DNA from: Planctomonas deserti
GTDB lineage: Bacteria > Actinomycetota > Actinomycetes > Actinomycetales > Microbacteriaceae
Length of the DNA stretch: 64,000 nt
Assembly: GCF_003067705.1 (NCBI RefSeq)
Contig: NZ_QANL01000001.1
Span: 930,001 to 994,000, forward strand
Direction of reading: 5' to 3'
The notes under the pieces were generated by a model, which saw only the letters and a program-made list of their open reading frames with translations, was not told the origin of the DNA and did not search any database. Made by a program: the position numbers and the translations under genes. Numbering within the stretch: position 1 is the stretch's first letter; each line of letters opens with the position of its first letter. Positions 42,060 through 50,264 of this stretch are shown here, in pieces.

Positions 42060-43015
42060 TGCTCGCGGCGGAGCCGCCGGTCCTCACCTGCACCACGGTC
42101 TACAGTCCGGCGGAGACGCTGGACCTCGCTCGCACGCTCGGCCCCCTCTGCCGTGGCGCAGGAGACCCGACGGAGGCGCGCGAGCCCGCGTCCGTGGCGG
42201 GTCCGCCCGCGTTGTGGCGCACCTTCAGGACGCCGCAGGGAGCGGCGACGCTGCGCCTGCGCCAGGCGGCCGACGGATCCATCGAGGCCCGCGCCTGGGG
42301 CGACGGCGCCGAGTGGATCATCGACGGCGTGCCCGAGCTGCTCGGCGCCGGAGACGACTGGAGCGATCTCGACCTCTCCCCGTCGCCGTTCCTGCGCGAC
42401 GCTCACCGACGGATGCGCGGGGTGCGGTTGCCCCGCACCCGGCTGGTGTTCGAGGCCATGGTGCCCGCCATCTTCGAGCAGAAAGTGACCGTGATCGAGG
42501 CGCACCGCGCGTACCGGCAGCTCGTCCGGAAGCACGGGGAGCCCGCGCCCGGCCCCGCTCCGGCCGGTCTCACGGTCGCGCCGTCCCCCGAGCGCTGGCG
42601 TCTCGTGCCCTCCTGGGAGTGGCACCGCGCCGGGGTGGATCCTCGGCGATCCCGCACGGTCCTCGCCGCGGCGAGCGTCGCATCCGGTCTCGATCGCACG
42701 GCCGCCCTCGGTCGCGGGGGCGAGCACGTCTCGGAGAAGCTCCGCAGCGTCCCTGGCGTCGGGGCGTGGACCGCGGCCGAGACCATGCAGCGGGCGCACG
42801 GCGACCCGGACACGGTCAGCGTCGGCGACTTCCACCTGCACGACATCGTGGGCTGGGCCCTCGCTGGCAAGCCCGTCGACGACGACGGCATGCTCGAGCT
42901 CCTCGAGCCCTGGCGGGGGCACCGGCAGCGGATCATGCGCATCATCCTCGCGAGCGGCTTCCGGAAGCCCCGCTTCGGACCGAAGATGACCATCCAGGAT
43001 CACCGCTGGCATTGA
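42056..43015 (+). CDS. DNA-3-methyladenine glycosylase II-like protein (AlkA/HhH-GPD)
   Basis: The 319-residue protein has the helix-hairpin-helix LRSVPGVGAWTAAETMQRAHG followed by the catalytic Asp258 in DTVSVGDFHLHD. That is the HhH-GPD arrangement of AlkA-type base-excision glycosylases that remove alkylated bases. The N-terminal 130 residues form the AlkA-like beta domain region. The middle segment RTRLVFEAMVPAIFEQKVTVIEAHRAYRQLV matches the family. Starts VVM are stacked: GTG 42056 overlaps the upstream stop as GTGA and was chosen, and ATG 42059 is nearly equal. The gene for another alkylation-repair protein, ogt, is at 54365, not linked. Confidence 0.88.
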   Translation: MMLAAEPPVLTCTTVYSPAETLDLARTLGPLCRGAGDPTEAREPASVAGPPALWRTFRTPQGAATLRLRQAADGSIEARAWGDGAEWIIDGVPELLGAGDDWSDLDLSPSPFLRDAHRRMRGVRLPRTRLVFEAMVPAIFEQKVTVIEAHRAYRQLVRKHGEPAPGPAPAGLTVAPSPERWRLVPSWEWHRAGVDPRRSRTVLAAASVASGLDRTAALGRGGEHVSEKLRSVPGVGAWTAAETMQRAHGDPDTVSVGDFHLHDIVGWALAGKPVDDDGMLELLEPWRGHRQRIMRIILASGFRKPRFGPKMTIQDHRWH

Positions 43016-43038
43016 CGACGACGACGACAAGGATCCCC

Positions 43039-43683
43039 ATGCCCCGCTCCCCGAGGATCGATCCCGTGCGGCTGGGGCCCCTTCACCCCGCGGATCTCGA
43101 CGAGCTGTTCGACGGCGCCTCGCTCGAGGGGCGGTCGATGGACGGCCTCGACCTCACGGAGCACGACCTCGCCGAGCTCGTGCTGCTCGAGTGCGAACTC
43201 GTCGGCGTCTCGCTGACCGACGCGCTCCTGCGTGGAGCCCGGATCACCTCCTCGGTACTGACGAACGTGACCGCCGCGACCCTGTCCGCGCCGCGGAGCG
43301 CGTGGCGGGAGGTCTCGATGAGCCAGTCCCGCATCGGCGCGGGCGAGCTCTACGAGAGCGAGTTCCGGTCCGTGCACATCGCGCACAGCAAGCTCGGCTT
43401 CCTCAACCTGCGGGGGTCGCGGCTCACCGACGTCCTCATCGAGGGCTGCTCCGTCGACGAGCTGGATCTGGGCGGCACACGGGCAACGCGGGTGACCCTG
43501 CGGGACTGCCGCATCGGCACGCTCGACCTGACCGGTGCCCGGCTGGAGGACGTCGATCTGCGCGGGTCGGACTTCCGGGCGATCAACGGCATCGAGGGTC
43601 TGCGCGGCGCCACGATCGACGAGGGCCAGTTGGCGGAGCTCGCTCCGCTGCTCGCGCGTCAGCTCGGCCTGCTCGTCGGCTGA
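43039..43683 (+). CDS. Pentapeptide-repeat protein
   Basis: The 214-residue protein consists largely of A(D/N)LXX-like five-residue steps. These are visible in LEGRSMDGLDLTEHDLAELVL and in the run through SKLGFLNLRGSRLTDVLIEG, LDLTGARLEDVDLRGSDF and LRGATIDEGQL. These fold into a right-handed quadrilateral beta helix. Some relatives (MfpA, Qnr) mimic DNA and bind gyrase. Nothing here proves that role, although the gene follows a DNA-repair gene. A weak ribosome site (AAGGA) precedes the ATG at 43039. The call for the fold is firm; the function is open. Confidence 0.88.
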   Translation: MPRSPRIDPVRLGPLHPADLDELFDGASLEGRSMDGLDLTEHDLAELVLLECELVGVSLTDALLRGARITSSVLTNVTAATLSAPRSAWREVSMSQSRIGAGELYESEFRSVHIAHSKLGFLNLRGSRLTDVLIEGCSVDELDLGGTRATRVTLRDCRIGTLDLTGARLEDVDLRGSDFRAINGIEGLRGATIDEGQLAELAPLLARQLGLLVG

Positions 43684-43706
43684 CGCCCGCGCGGCAGACT
43701 GGGCGG

Positions 43707-44384
43707 GTGATGGAAGCGCTGGTGATCAGCAGGTCGGCCGCCGCGTGGGAGGCCGGTCGCCGCGCCGACGCGCTCCGACTGCTGAAGGATGCCGTGCGAG
43801 CCGAGCCGACGCGATCGGACGCCCGGCTCGCGCTGGCGGAGCGGTACCGCGAGATGGGCAACCCGGATCAGGCGGGTCGCTGGGGCATCGTCTTCGACGG
43901 CTGGACAACCGACCGCGAGCGGGATCGCCTCGCCCGACTGCTCGCCTCGTCCTGGGTGCGGCGACAGGACGTGACCGCGTTCCTCGCTCTGCCGCCAGGC
44001 GAGGTGCCCGCCCCGGTCGCCGACCTGCTCGACGGGCCGGTGGAGACCTACCGGGTGCGGTTCGACCTCGAGGCGCGGGAGCGACAGGGGCCGGGTTTCG
44101 AGGACCCGAGCACCCTGCACAACGTCGCATTGACACTCTGGGTGCTGTTCCTCGGCGGCATGGTGCTCAGCGCCGTCCTGGTGTTCGGACTCGCGTTCTT
44201 CGGCGTTGCCGACATGAACTCGGTGCGACTTCTTGCGTTCTGCCTTGCCGCGGTGGGCGCCGCCGCGATGCTCTCGACGGCCGCGCTGTTCGCCCGGGGC
44301 GGGGAGAGGACCGCTGCCGCGGCCTGGGCGCTCCCCGCCTTGGTGCTCCTCGGGTTCCTGCTGATCCCTTCGGCCAGGGGATGA
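43707..44384 (+). CDS. Membrane protein with N-terminal TPR-like region (DUF6584-like)
   Basis: The 225-residue protein has an N-terminal helical, TPR-like stretch: SAAAWEAGRRADALRLLKDA, then VRAEPTRSDARLALAERYREMGNPDQAGRWG. A linker and two or three C-terminal membrane segments, starting NVALTLWVLFLGGMVLSAVLVFG, follow. The AERYREMGNPDQAGRW phrase resembles actinobacterial DUF6584 proteins; I am only moderately sure of the family number. The function is unknown. GTG at 43707 (six bases after CAGACT) and ATG at 43710 are adjacent candidate starts. A strong hairpin follows the stop. Confidence 0.75.
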   Translation: MMEALVISRSAAAWEAGRRADALRLLKDAVRAEPTRSDARLALAERYREMGNPDQAGRWGIVFDGWTTDRERDRLARLLASSWVRRQDVTAFLALPPGEVPAPVADLLDGPVETYRVRFDLEARERQGPGFEDPSTLHNVALTLWVLFLGGMVLSAVLVFGLAFFGVADMNSVRLLAFCLAAVGAAAMLSTAALFARGGERTAAAAWALPALVLLGFLLIPSARG

Positions 44385-44388
44385 ACGA

Positions 44389-44421
44389 CAGCCAGGCGCG
44401 GGCTCTGCCCACGCCTGGCTG
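44389..44421. terminator. Bidirectional hairpin terminator
   Basis: CAGCCAGGCG (44389-44398) pairs with CGCCTGGCTG (44412-44421), and an inner GGGC/GCCC pair extends the stem. It sits between the convergent membrane-protein gene and the GH3 gene. Confidence 0.75.
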
Positions 44422-44456
44422 CGGTTCTCGTTCTCTGCGGTTGTTGTCTCTGCGGA

Positions 44457-46934
44457 TCAGGCGCGGAGCGCCGCCTCCGGCTCGGTCTGACGCGCGACGC
44501 CCGACCGGGTGATGACCTCGGTGAGGACGTACCGCTCGTCGTCGTTCGTCACGGGGTGCACCGGACCCGTGATGGTCACGCTTGCGGTCGTCTCCTTCTC
44601 GGCGCAGGAGGCGCCGACCCAGAGCTCGACGTCGCCCGGCTCCACGATGCGCCTGTACCGGGCATCGGTGAAGGCGAGGCGTGCCGTCGGCACGTCGAAG
44701 CGCACGAGCGCCTCGCCGCCGGGCTGGAGGTCGACGCGGCGGTAGCCGAGCAGCTGCGCGACCGGGCGGGTCACGCTCGCGACCAGGTCCCGCGCGTACA
44801 GCTGCACGACGTCGGTGCCGGCGCGCTCGCCGGTGTTCCGCACGCGCAGCTCCACCACGAAGCTGTCACCGGCGGCGACCGTGGGCTCCGCGACCGTCAG
44901 CCCGGTGCGCTCGAAGGTCGTGTAGGTCAACCCGTGCCCGAACGGCAGCACCGGCGTGTTGTCGGCGCTCGTCACCTCCGACGGACCACCCAGGATCGGG
45001 TGCAGGTAGGAGTAGGGCTGGGCGCCGGCGGACCGGGGGAGCGAGACCGGGAGGCGACCCGACGGCGCGACGCGCCCGGAGAGGATGCCCGCGATCGCCG
45101 GGGCCCCCTCCTCGCCCGGGAAGAACGCCTGGAGCACGGCTGCGGGAGCATCGGCGCCGTCGACGGCCCAGTCCACCGCGTACGGCCGGCCGGTGAGCAG
45201 CACCACGACGACGGGCGTGCCGGTCGCCTGCACGGCCTGCACGAGCTCGCGCTGCACGCCGGGAAGGTCGAGACTCTCCGCGTCGTTGCCCTCGCCCACC
45301 GTGCCACGGCCGAAGAGTCCGGCGCGGTCGCCGACCACGACGACGGCGACGTCCGCACGCTCGGCCTCGGCTACCGCAGCGGGGATGCCGGAGCGGTCTT
45401 CGCCCTCGACCGCGGCGCCCTCGACGACCGCGATCTCCGCGTCCGGGAGCTCCCCGCGCAGCGCTTCCGCGAGCGTGGGGATCTCGAATCCGAGCGGGGT
45501 CTCCGGGTGATGGGCGAGCACGTGGTTCGCGAACGAGTAGCAGCCCATGAGGGCCTCGGCGCTGTCGGCGTTCGGGCCGATGAGCGCGATCCGTCGGGGT
45601 GCCGCGTCTGCGCCGGCGCCGGCGAGCGGGAGCACACCGGAGTTGGTGAGCAACACGATCGACTCCTCGGCGAGCCGGCGCGCGACGTCGCGGTGCGCCG
45701 GGCTGTCGAGGTCGATCGACGTCGGCGGAGTCTCGAACGTCTCGTCGAGCAGGCCGAGCTCCTCCTTCTCCGCGAGCAGCCGCAGCACCGCGCGGTCGAC
45801 CAGCGCCTCGTCGGCGAGGCCAGCGCGGATGCGCTCCGCGAGCGGGGCGAGGTACGCGTCGCCGGTCGGCAGCTCGACGTCGATGCCCGCCGCAAGGGCC
45901 AGCTCGGCCGCCTCGCCGCGATCCGCGGCGACGGCGTGCATGACCTGCAGGAACGCGACGGAAAAGTAGTCGGAGACGACGACGCCGTCGAAGCCCCAGC
46001 GGCCACGCAGAATGTCGGTGAGGTACTCAGGAGTCGCCCCGACGGGCGCGCCGTCGATCTCGGCGTAGGAGTTCATGACGGAGCGGACGCCGCCGTCGAG
46101 CACGGCCATCTCGAAGGGCGGCAGCAGCACGTCCTCGACGAAGCGGGGGCCGATCTGGGCGGGGGCGTGGTTGCGACCCGCCTGGGACGCCGAGTAGCCC
46201 ACGAAGTGCTTGAGCGTCGCGTGCACGCCCGTGCTCTGCAGGCCTCGCACGTACGCCGTGCCGATCGTGCCGACGACGTACGGGTCCTCGGCGATGCACT
46301 CGTCGACGCGGCCCCAGCGGGCGTCGCGGATGACGTCGAGCACCGGGGCGAGGCCCTGGTGGATGCCGAGCTCCCTCATGGAGTCGCCGATCAGGGTCGC
46401 CATCTCCTCGACGAGGCCCGGGTCGAACGAGGCGCCCCACGCGAGCGGCGTCGGGAAGGTCGCGGCCTGCCAGGCCGCGAGCCCGGTCAGGCACTCCTCG
46501 TGCACGAGCGCGGGGATGCCGAGCCGGGTCTCCTCGCGGAGGCGACGCTGCTCGGCCCACAGCCACTCGGCGCGCTTCACCGGGTCGACCGGGCGCGTGC
46601 CGTACACGCGGGTGAGGTGGCCGAGCCCGTGGGCCGTGGCCTCCTCGTAGCGGCCCGAGGTCGCCATCTCGCCCTGCATCGGCGCCACGACCTCGCCGCC
46701 CTGGTCCACCCAGTAGCCCACGATCTGGGCGAGCTTCTCCTCGAGGGTCATCCGGGAGTGGAGCTCCCGGACCCTCGGGGACACGTCGGGCAAGTGGATC
46801 ACGCCATCCTCGTTCTCTGCGCCCACGCCTTCGGGGCCGCTGTCGTTCGTTCCCCGGCTCGCGGAGCCGGCGTACTCGGTGTTCTCGGTGTTCGTATTCT
46901 GGGTGCGCACGGCGTCCGTGTCGACCGTGCTCAT
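44457..46934 (-). CDS. Glycoside hydrolase family 3 beta-glycosidase
   Basis: The 825-residue enzyme begins with an acidic Thr/Asn-rich leader of about 50 residues and has no signal peptide, so it is probably cytoplasmic. The GH3 N-terminal barrel shows GLAPVLDVIRDARWGRVDECIAEDP and KHFVGYS, and the nucleophile is Asp322 in FDGVVVSDYFS. The second domain has RIALIGPNADSAEALMGCYS. A fibronectin-III-like C-terminal domain (LPFGHGLTYTTFERTGL onward) completes the BglX-like layout. It should hydrolyse the imported beta-linked oligosaccharide. The start overlaps the permease stop as ATGA, so it ends the transporter operon. Beta-glucosidase, beta-xylosidase or gentiobiase specificity cannot be separated here. 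Confidence 0.93.
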   Translation of the reverse strand: MSTVDTDAVRTQNTNTENTEYAGSASRGTNDSGPEGVGAENEDGVIHLPDVSPRVRELHSRMTLEEKLAQIVGYWVDQGGEVVAPMQGEMATSGRYEEATAHGLGHLTRVYGTRPVDPVKRAEWLWAEQRRLREETRLGIPALVHEECLTGLAAWQAATFPTPLAWGASFDPGLVEEMATLIGDSMRELGIHQGLAPVLDVIRDARWGRVDECIAEDPYVVGTIGTAYVRGLQSTGVHATLKHFVGYSASQAGRNHAPAQIGPRFVEDVLLPPFEMAVLDGGVRSVMNSYAEIDGAPVGATPEYLTDILRGRWGFDGVVVSDYFSVAFLQVMHAVAADRGEAAELALAAGIDVELPTGDAYLAPLAERIRAGLADEALVDRAVLRLLAEKEELGLLDETFETPPTSIDLDSPAHRDVARRLAEESIVLLTNSGVLPLAGAGADAAPRRIALIGPNADSAEALMGCYSFANHVLAHHPETPLGFEIPTLAEALRGELPDAEIAVVEGAAVEGEDRSGIPAAVAEAERADVAVVVVGDRAGLFGRGTVGEGNDAESLDLPGVQRELVQAVQATGTPVVVVLLTGRPYAVDWAVDGADAPAAVLQAFFPGEEGAPAIAGILSGRVAPSGRLPVSLPRSAGAQPYSYLHPILGGPSEVTSADNTPVLPFGHGLTYTTFERTGLTVAEPTVAAGDSFVVELRVRNTGERAGTDVVQLYARDLVASVTRPVAQLLGYRRVDLQPGGEALVRFDVPTARLAFTDARYRRIVEPGDVELWVGASCAEKETTASVTITGPVHPVTNDDERYVLTEVITRSGVARQTEPEAALRA

Positions 46935-47809
46935 CCCTTGACCGCTCCGGTCAGGCCGCCGACGATGCGGCGCTCGAACAGGCTGAAGAACACCAGTGCG
47001 GGGATCATGGAGAGCGACGTGAAGGCGAGCACCTTCGCCGTGTCCACCGAGTACTGCGACGAGAACGCCTGCACTCCGAGCGGCAGCGTGAACGACGCGG
47101 AGTCGTTCAGGATGAAGAGCGGGAGCAGGTAGCTGTTCCAGCTGCCGATGAAGGCCAGGATGCCCACGGTGATGACGCCGGGCATCGAGAGCCGCACGAC
47201 CATGCGCCAGAAGAAGCCGAGCCTGCTGCAGCCGTCGATGAAGGCCGCCTCCTGGATCTCATCGGGAATGGCCCGCAGGAACGGGACAAGGATGATGATC
47301 GTCGTCGGCAGCGCGAACGCGATCTGCGGCAGGATGATGCCCGCGAGCGAGTTCATCAGGCCGAGGTTCTTGATCACGATGTACAGCGGCGTGATGGCGA
47401 CGGTCAGCGGGAACATCAGTCCGCTCGCGAAGATTGCGTAGAGCGCCCCACGGCCGACGAAGGTGTAGCGCGCCAGCACGTAGCTCGCCATCAGTCCCAG
47501 CACGACCGCGCCCGCCGTCGTGGCGAGCGCCGCGATGAGTGAGTTCAGCACCTCTTGCCAGAAGATGCCGCCGGTGAGCACGTCGATGTAGTTGACCGGG
47601 TTCCAGGATGCGGGAAGCCCGGACGGGTCCGTCGTGATCTCCGCGTTCGTGCGGAAGCCACCGATGATGATGTAGGCGACGGGCGCGAGCATCAGACCGA
47701 TCAGGACGACGGCGACGATGTACGGCACCGGGTTGGTCGGCGCGCCCGCGGGGCGGCGACGACGCCGCCGGACTGGGGACGCCGGCCGGAGGGCGGTTGC
47801 GGCGGTCAC
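46931..47809 (-). CDS. Carbohydrate ABC transporter permease, MalG type
   Basis: The 292-residue protein has six membrane segments. The ABC-permease EAA loop is AIPDEIQEAAFIDGCSRLGFFWRMVVRLSMPG (the EAA---G motif near residue 200) for docking to the ATPase. The N-terminal tail is a run of arginines before VPYIVAVVLIGLMLAPVAYI. A GTG start overlaps the MalF-type stop as GTGA. It works with the next upstream permease and the binding protein. No ATP-binding subunit is in the operon. In Actinobacteria a shared MsiK-type ATPase often serves such systems. Confidence 0.93.
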   Translation of the reverse strand: MTAATALRPASPVRRRRRRPAGAPTNPVPYIVAVVLIGLMLAPVAYIIIGGFRTNAEITTDPSGLPASWNPVNYIDVLTGGIFWQEVLNSLIAALATTAGAVVLGLMASYVLARYTFVGRGALYAIFASGLMFPLTVAITPLYIVIKNLGLMNSLAGIILPQIAFALPTTIIILVPFLRAIPDEIQEAAFIDGCSRLGFFWRMVVRLSMPGVITVGILAFIGSWNSYLLPLFILNDSASFTLPLGVQAFSSQYSVDTAKVLAFTSLSMIPALVFFSLFERRIVGGLTGAVKG

Positions 47810-48822
47810 TTCTTTCCTTCCGTGAGTGCTCCCGCGGTGTCGCGGCTGAGCACGTAGCGCTGGTAGACGAGCGCGACGACGAGCGAGATCACGAACAGCA
47901 CGACGGCGACGGCGTTGCCGTACCCGAAGTTGCCCGAGTTCCGGCCGTTGGACACGAGGTACGTGGCCATGGTCGAGGTGCCCGCCGTGGAGGAGATGTA
48001 CTGCCCCCAGATGATGTAGACGAGGTCGAACAGCTGGAGCGAGCCGATGATCGACAGGAACGCCCAGATGCGCAGCGTCGGTCCGAGCAGCGGCAGGGTG
48101 ATCCTGCGCTGGATCTGCCAGTAGGAGGCACCGTCGATGGCGGCCGCCTCGGACAGCTCCTCGGGGATGCCCTGCAGGCCGGCGAGGAAGAGGATCACGG
48201 CGAAGCCGATGTACTTCCAGGTGATGATCGCCATCAGCGTCCAGATGGCGATGTCCGGGTTCGCGAGCCAGTCCTGGGCGAGGGTGCCGAGCCCGATCTT
48301 CTCGAGGAAGCCGTTGATCGCACCGTTGCCCTGGAGCATGAGGCTCCAGCCGGTGCCGACGACGACCTCGGAGATGACATAGGGCACGAAGATCAGCACG
48401 CGGATGATGGACTGCCCGCGCAGCTTCCGGTTGAGGAGGAGCGCGACGAGGATCGCGACGGGTCCCTGCAGGACGAGGGACAGGACGACGATCGTGGCGT
48501 TGTGCCACAGCGCGTCGTGGAACGTGGGGTCCTGCAGGATTGTCAGGTAGTTCCGGAAGCCGACGAAGTCGGTCGGGGCGCCGAAGCCCTGCCAGCTGAA
48601 GAAGCCGTAGTAGGCCGCCATCACCACGGGGTAGATGACGAAGGCGAGGAAGACGACCAGGGCCGGCCCCACCAGGATGGCGACCTCGAGTCGGCCGGAC
48701 CAGCCGAGCCCATGGCTCTTCCGCGCCGACGGGGGAGCCGCCTTGGTGACGGCTCCCCCGTTCTTGGCGCGGGGGTCCGCTTGCCCGAACTCTCCGGGAA
48801 GCGTGCTCTCGCGTACGGTCAT
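47806..48822 (-). CDS. Carbohydrate ABC transporter permease, MalF type
   Basis: The 338-residue protein has a 40-residue cytoplasmic leader and six membrane segments beginning LEVAILVGPALVVFLAFVIYP. The EAA loop is GIPEELSEAAAIDGASYWQIQRRITLPLLGPTL. Permease pairs of the MalF/MalG type import oligosaccharides delivered by the binding protein. It starts ten bases after the binding-protein stop and ends in a GTGA overlap with the MalG-type gene. Confidence 0.93.
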   Translation of the reverse strand: MTVRESTLPGEFGQADPRAKNGGAVTKAAPPSARKSHGLGWSGRLEVAILVGPALVVFLAFVIYPVVMAAYYGFFSWQGFGAPTDFVGFRNYLTILQDPTFHDALWHNATIVVLSLVLQGPVAILVALLLNRKLRGQSIIRVLIFVPYVISEVVVGTGWSLMLQGNGAINGFLEKIGLGTLAQDWLANPDIAIWTLMAIITWKYIGFAVILFLAGLQGIPEELSEAAAIDGASYWQIQRRITLPLLGPTLRIWAFLSIIGSLQLFDLVYIIWGQYISSTAGTSTMATYLVSNGRNSGNFGYGNAVAVVLFVISLVVALVYQRYVLSRDTAGALTEGKK

Positions 48823-48832
48823 GTTCTGATTC

Positions 48833-50131
48833 CTAGGACTTCTTGGCGGCGTCGTTGACGGCGGACACGAGCTTCTCGGGGTCGCTCTTGCCGGCCATGA
48901 GGTCGACGACTCCGACGTTCAGCGCGTTGCCGACGTTGAGGCCGTAGACCGTGTCGAGCCACTGCGAGACGTTCGGCGCCGCGTTGTAGGCGGCGAGGAT
49001 GTCCTTCAGGTAGGGCTCGGTGACGGCCTCCTGCGCGACGGAGTTGACCGGCGGCGCGTTGAAGGCGGCGTAGTACTCCTTCTGCACGTCGGACGTCGCG
49101 AGGTAGTTCAGGAAGTCGAGGCACTCCTTGGGGGCGTCCGCCGAGCAGGAGTAGCCGTCGACGCCACCCATGATGGCGCCGGGCTCACCCTCGCCACCCT
49201 CGATCTCGGGGAAGGGGAACCAGCCGAGGTCGGGCAGGGGCTTGGCGTCGGGGGTCAGCGATGCGATGACGCCGGGGTTCCAGGCGCCCATGAGCTCCAT
49301 GCCCGCCTGGTGGTTCGCGACAAGGCCGGCGGAGCTGCCCGCACCCTGCTGCGCGGCGGTGGTGAGGAAGCCCTCGTTGTACGGCTTCGTGTCGACGAAT
49401 GCCTGCAGGTCCTCGCCGGCCTTGACCCAGCAGTCGTCCGTGAAGTCCTTCTCCTCGGCCGCGCTGGCCATGGTGTCCGCGCTGCACGCGCGCAGGGCGA
49501 AGAAGTAGTACCAGTGGGCGGCCGGCCACGCGTCCTTGCCGCCGAGGGCGATCGGCGCGACGCCGGCGTCCTTCAGCTTCGACACGGCGGCGTTCAGGTC
49601 GTCGATCGTCTTCGGGGTCTCCGTGATGCCGGCCTGCGTGAACAGGTCCTGGCTGTAGAAGATGCCACCGGGGAGCACGGCGACGGGCATGGCGTACACC
49701 TTGTCCTCGAGCGTGTTCGCGGTGAACGAGCCCTCGGAGATCTCGCTCTTGGCGGTGTCGGAAATGCCGTCGGTCAGGTCCATGAGCTGACCGGCAGCGA
49801 CCATGGCGGCCATCTTTCCGCCGCCGCGCTGCAGGAAGATGTCCGGGGCGTCGCCGGAGTTGAGGGCCGTCTGGAGCTTGCCGTCGAGGTCCTCGTTCTG
49901 GATCGACTGCGGCTTCACGGTCACGCCGGGGTTGGCCTTGCCGAAGTCGGCTGTGACCTTGTCCCAGAACTCCTTGCCCGGTCCGGTGGTGGAGTTCTGC
50001 CACAGCGTCATCTCGACGGTGCCGTCCTCCGATGCGCCCGAGCCGGAGCCCGAGCCGCCGGCACAGCCGGCGAGTGCAAGAGCGCTGATGGCGAGTGCTG
50101 CTGTGCCCGCCAGGAATCTCTTGGTCTTCAT
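48833..50131 (-). CDS. Extracellular sugar-binding lipoprotein of an ABC transporter
   Basis: The 432-residue protein has a lipoprotein signal peptide with lipobox LALAGC (lipid on Cys23) and a short GSGSGSG linker. A family 1 solute-binding fold follows: VEMTLWQNSTTGPGKEFWDKVTADFGKANPGV, APDIFLQRGGG, VYAMPVAVLPGGIFYSQDLF, and the Trp-rich GGKDAWPAAHWYYF. It has several Cys in CSADTMAS and DDCWV. It captures an oligosaccharide outside the membrane. It heads the uptake operon, diverges from the LacI gene, and has a promoter whose -35 box is covered by the operator. Confidence 0.93.
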   Translation of the reverse strand: MKTKRFLAGTAALAISALALAGCAGGSGSGSGASEDGTVEMTLWQNSTTGPGKEFWDKVTADFGKANPGVTVKPQSIQNEDLDGKLQTALNSGDAPDIFLQRGGGKMAAMVAAGQLMDLTDGISDTAKSEISEGSFTANTLEDKVYAMPVAVLPGGIFYSQDLFTQAGITETPKTIDDLNAAVSKLKDAGVAPIALGGKDAWPAAHWYYFFALRACSADTMASAAEEKDFTDDCWVKAGEDLQAFVDTKPYNEGFLTTAAQQGAGSSAGLVANHQAGMELMGAWNPGVIASLTPDAKPLPDLGWFPFPEIEGGEGEPGAIMGGVDGYSCSADAPKECLDFLNYLATSDVQKEYYAAFNAPPVNSVAQEAVTEPYLKDILAAYNAAPNVSQWLDTVYGLNVGNALNVGVVDLMAGKSDPEKLVSAVNDAAKKS

Positions 50132-50194
50132 AGGTTCAACCTGTCCTCTTCGTTGAGCGGCGCCCACAAGAGGGGCGCCTGATGCTGTCCATCG

Positions 50195-50223
50195 AGTGTC
50201 AGCGCGGAAAGAAACGCTGTCAA
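50195..50223 (-). promoter_or_regulatory. Promoter of the sugar-uptake operon
   Basis: On the minus strand a consensus -35 TTGACA (50223-50218) is followed after 17 bases by GACACT (50200-50195) as a weak -10. The transcript would have an untranslated leader of about 57 bases before the ATG at 50131. Confidence 0.5.
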
Positions 50224-50236
50224 ACGTTTTCGAAAA
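50219..50236. promoter_or_regulatory. LacI-type operator between divergent genes
   Basis: Two overlapping palindromes, AAACGTTT and TTTTCGAAAA, form a stretch with the central CG typical of LacI/GalR sites. It overlaps the -35 box of the uptake operon and lies at the expected -35 position of the regulator's own promoter, so one bound dimer could repress both. Confidence 0.6.
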
Positions 50237-50252
50237 GGATTTCCAAAGCCGC

Positions 50253-50258
50253 TATGCT
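50253..50258 (+). promoter_or_regulatory. -10 hexamer for a leaderless LacI-family gene
   Basis: TATGCT is followed by six bases and the ATG at 50265. No ribosome site is present. Confidence 0.48.
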
Positions 50259-50264
50259 CAGCCC

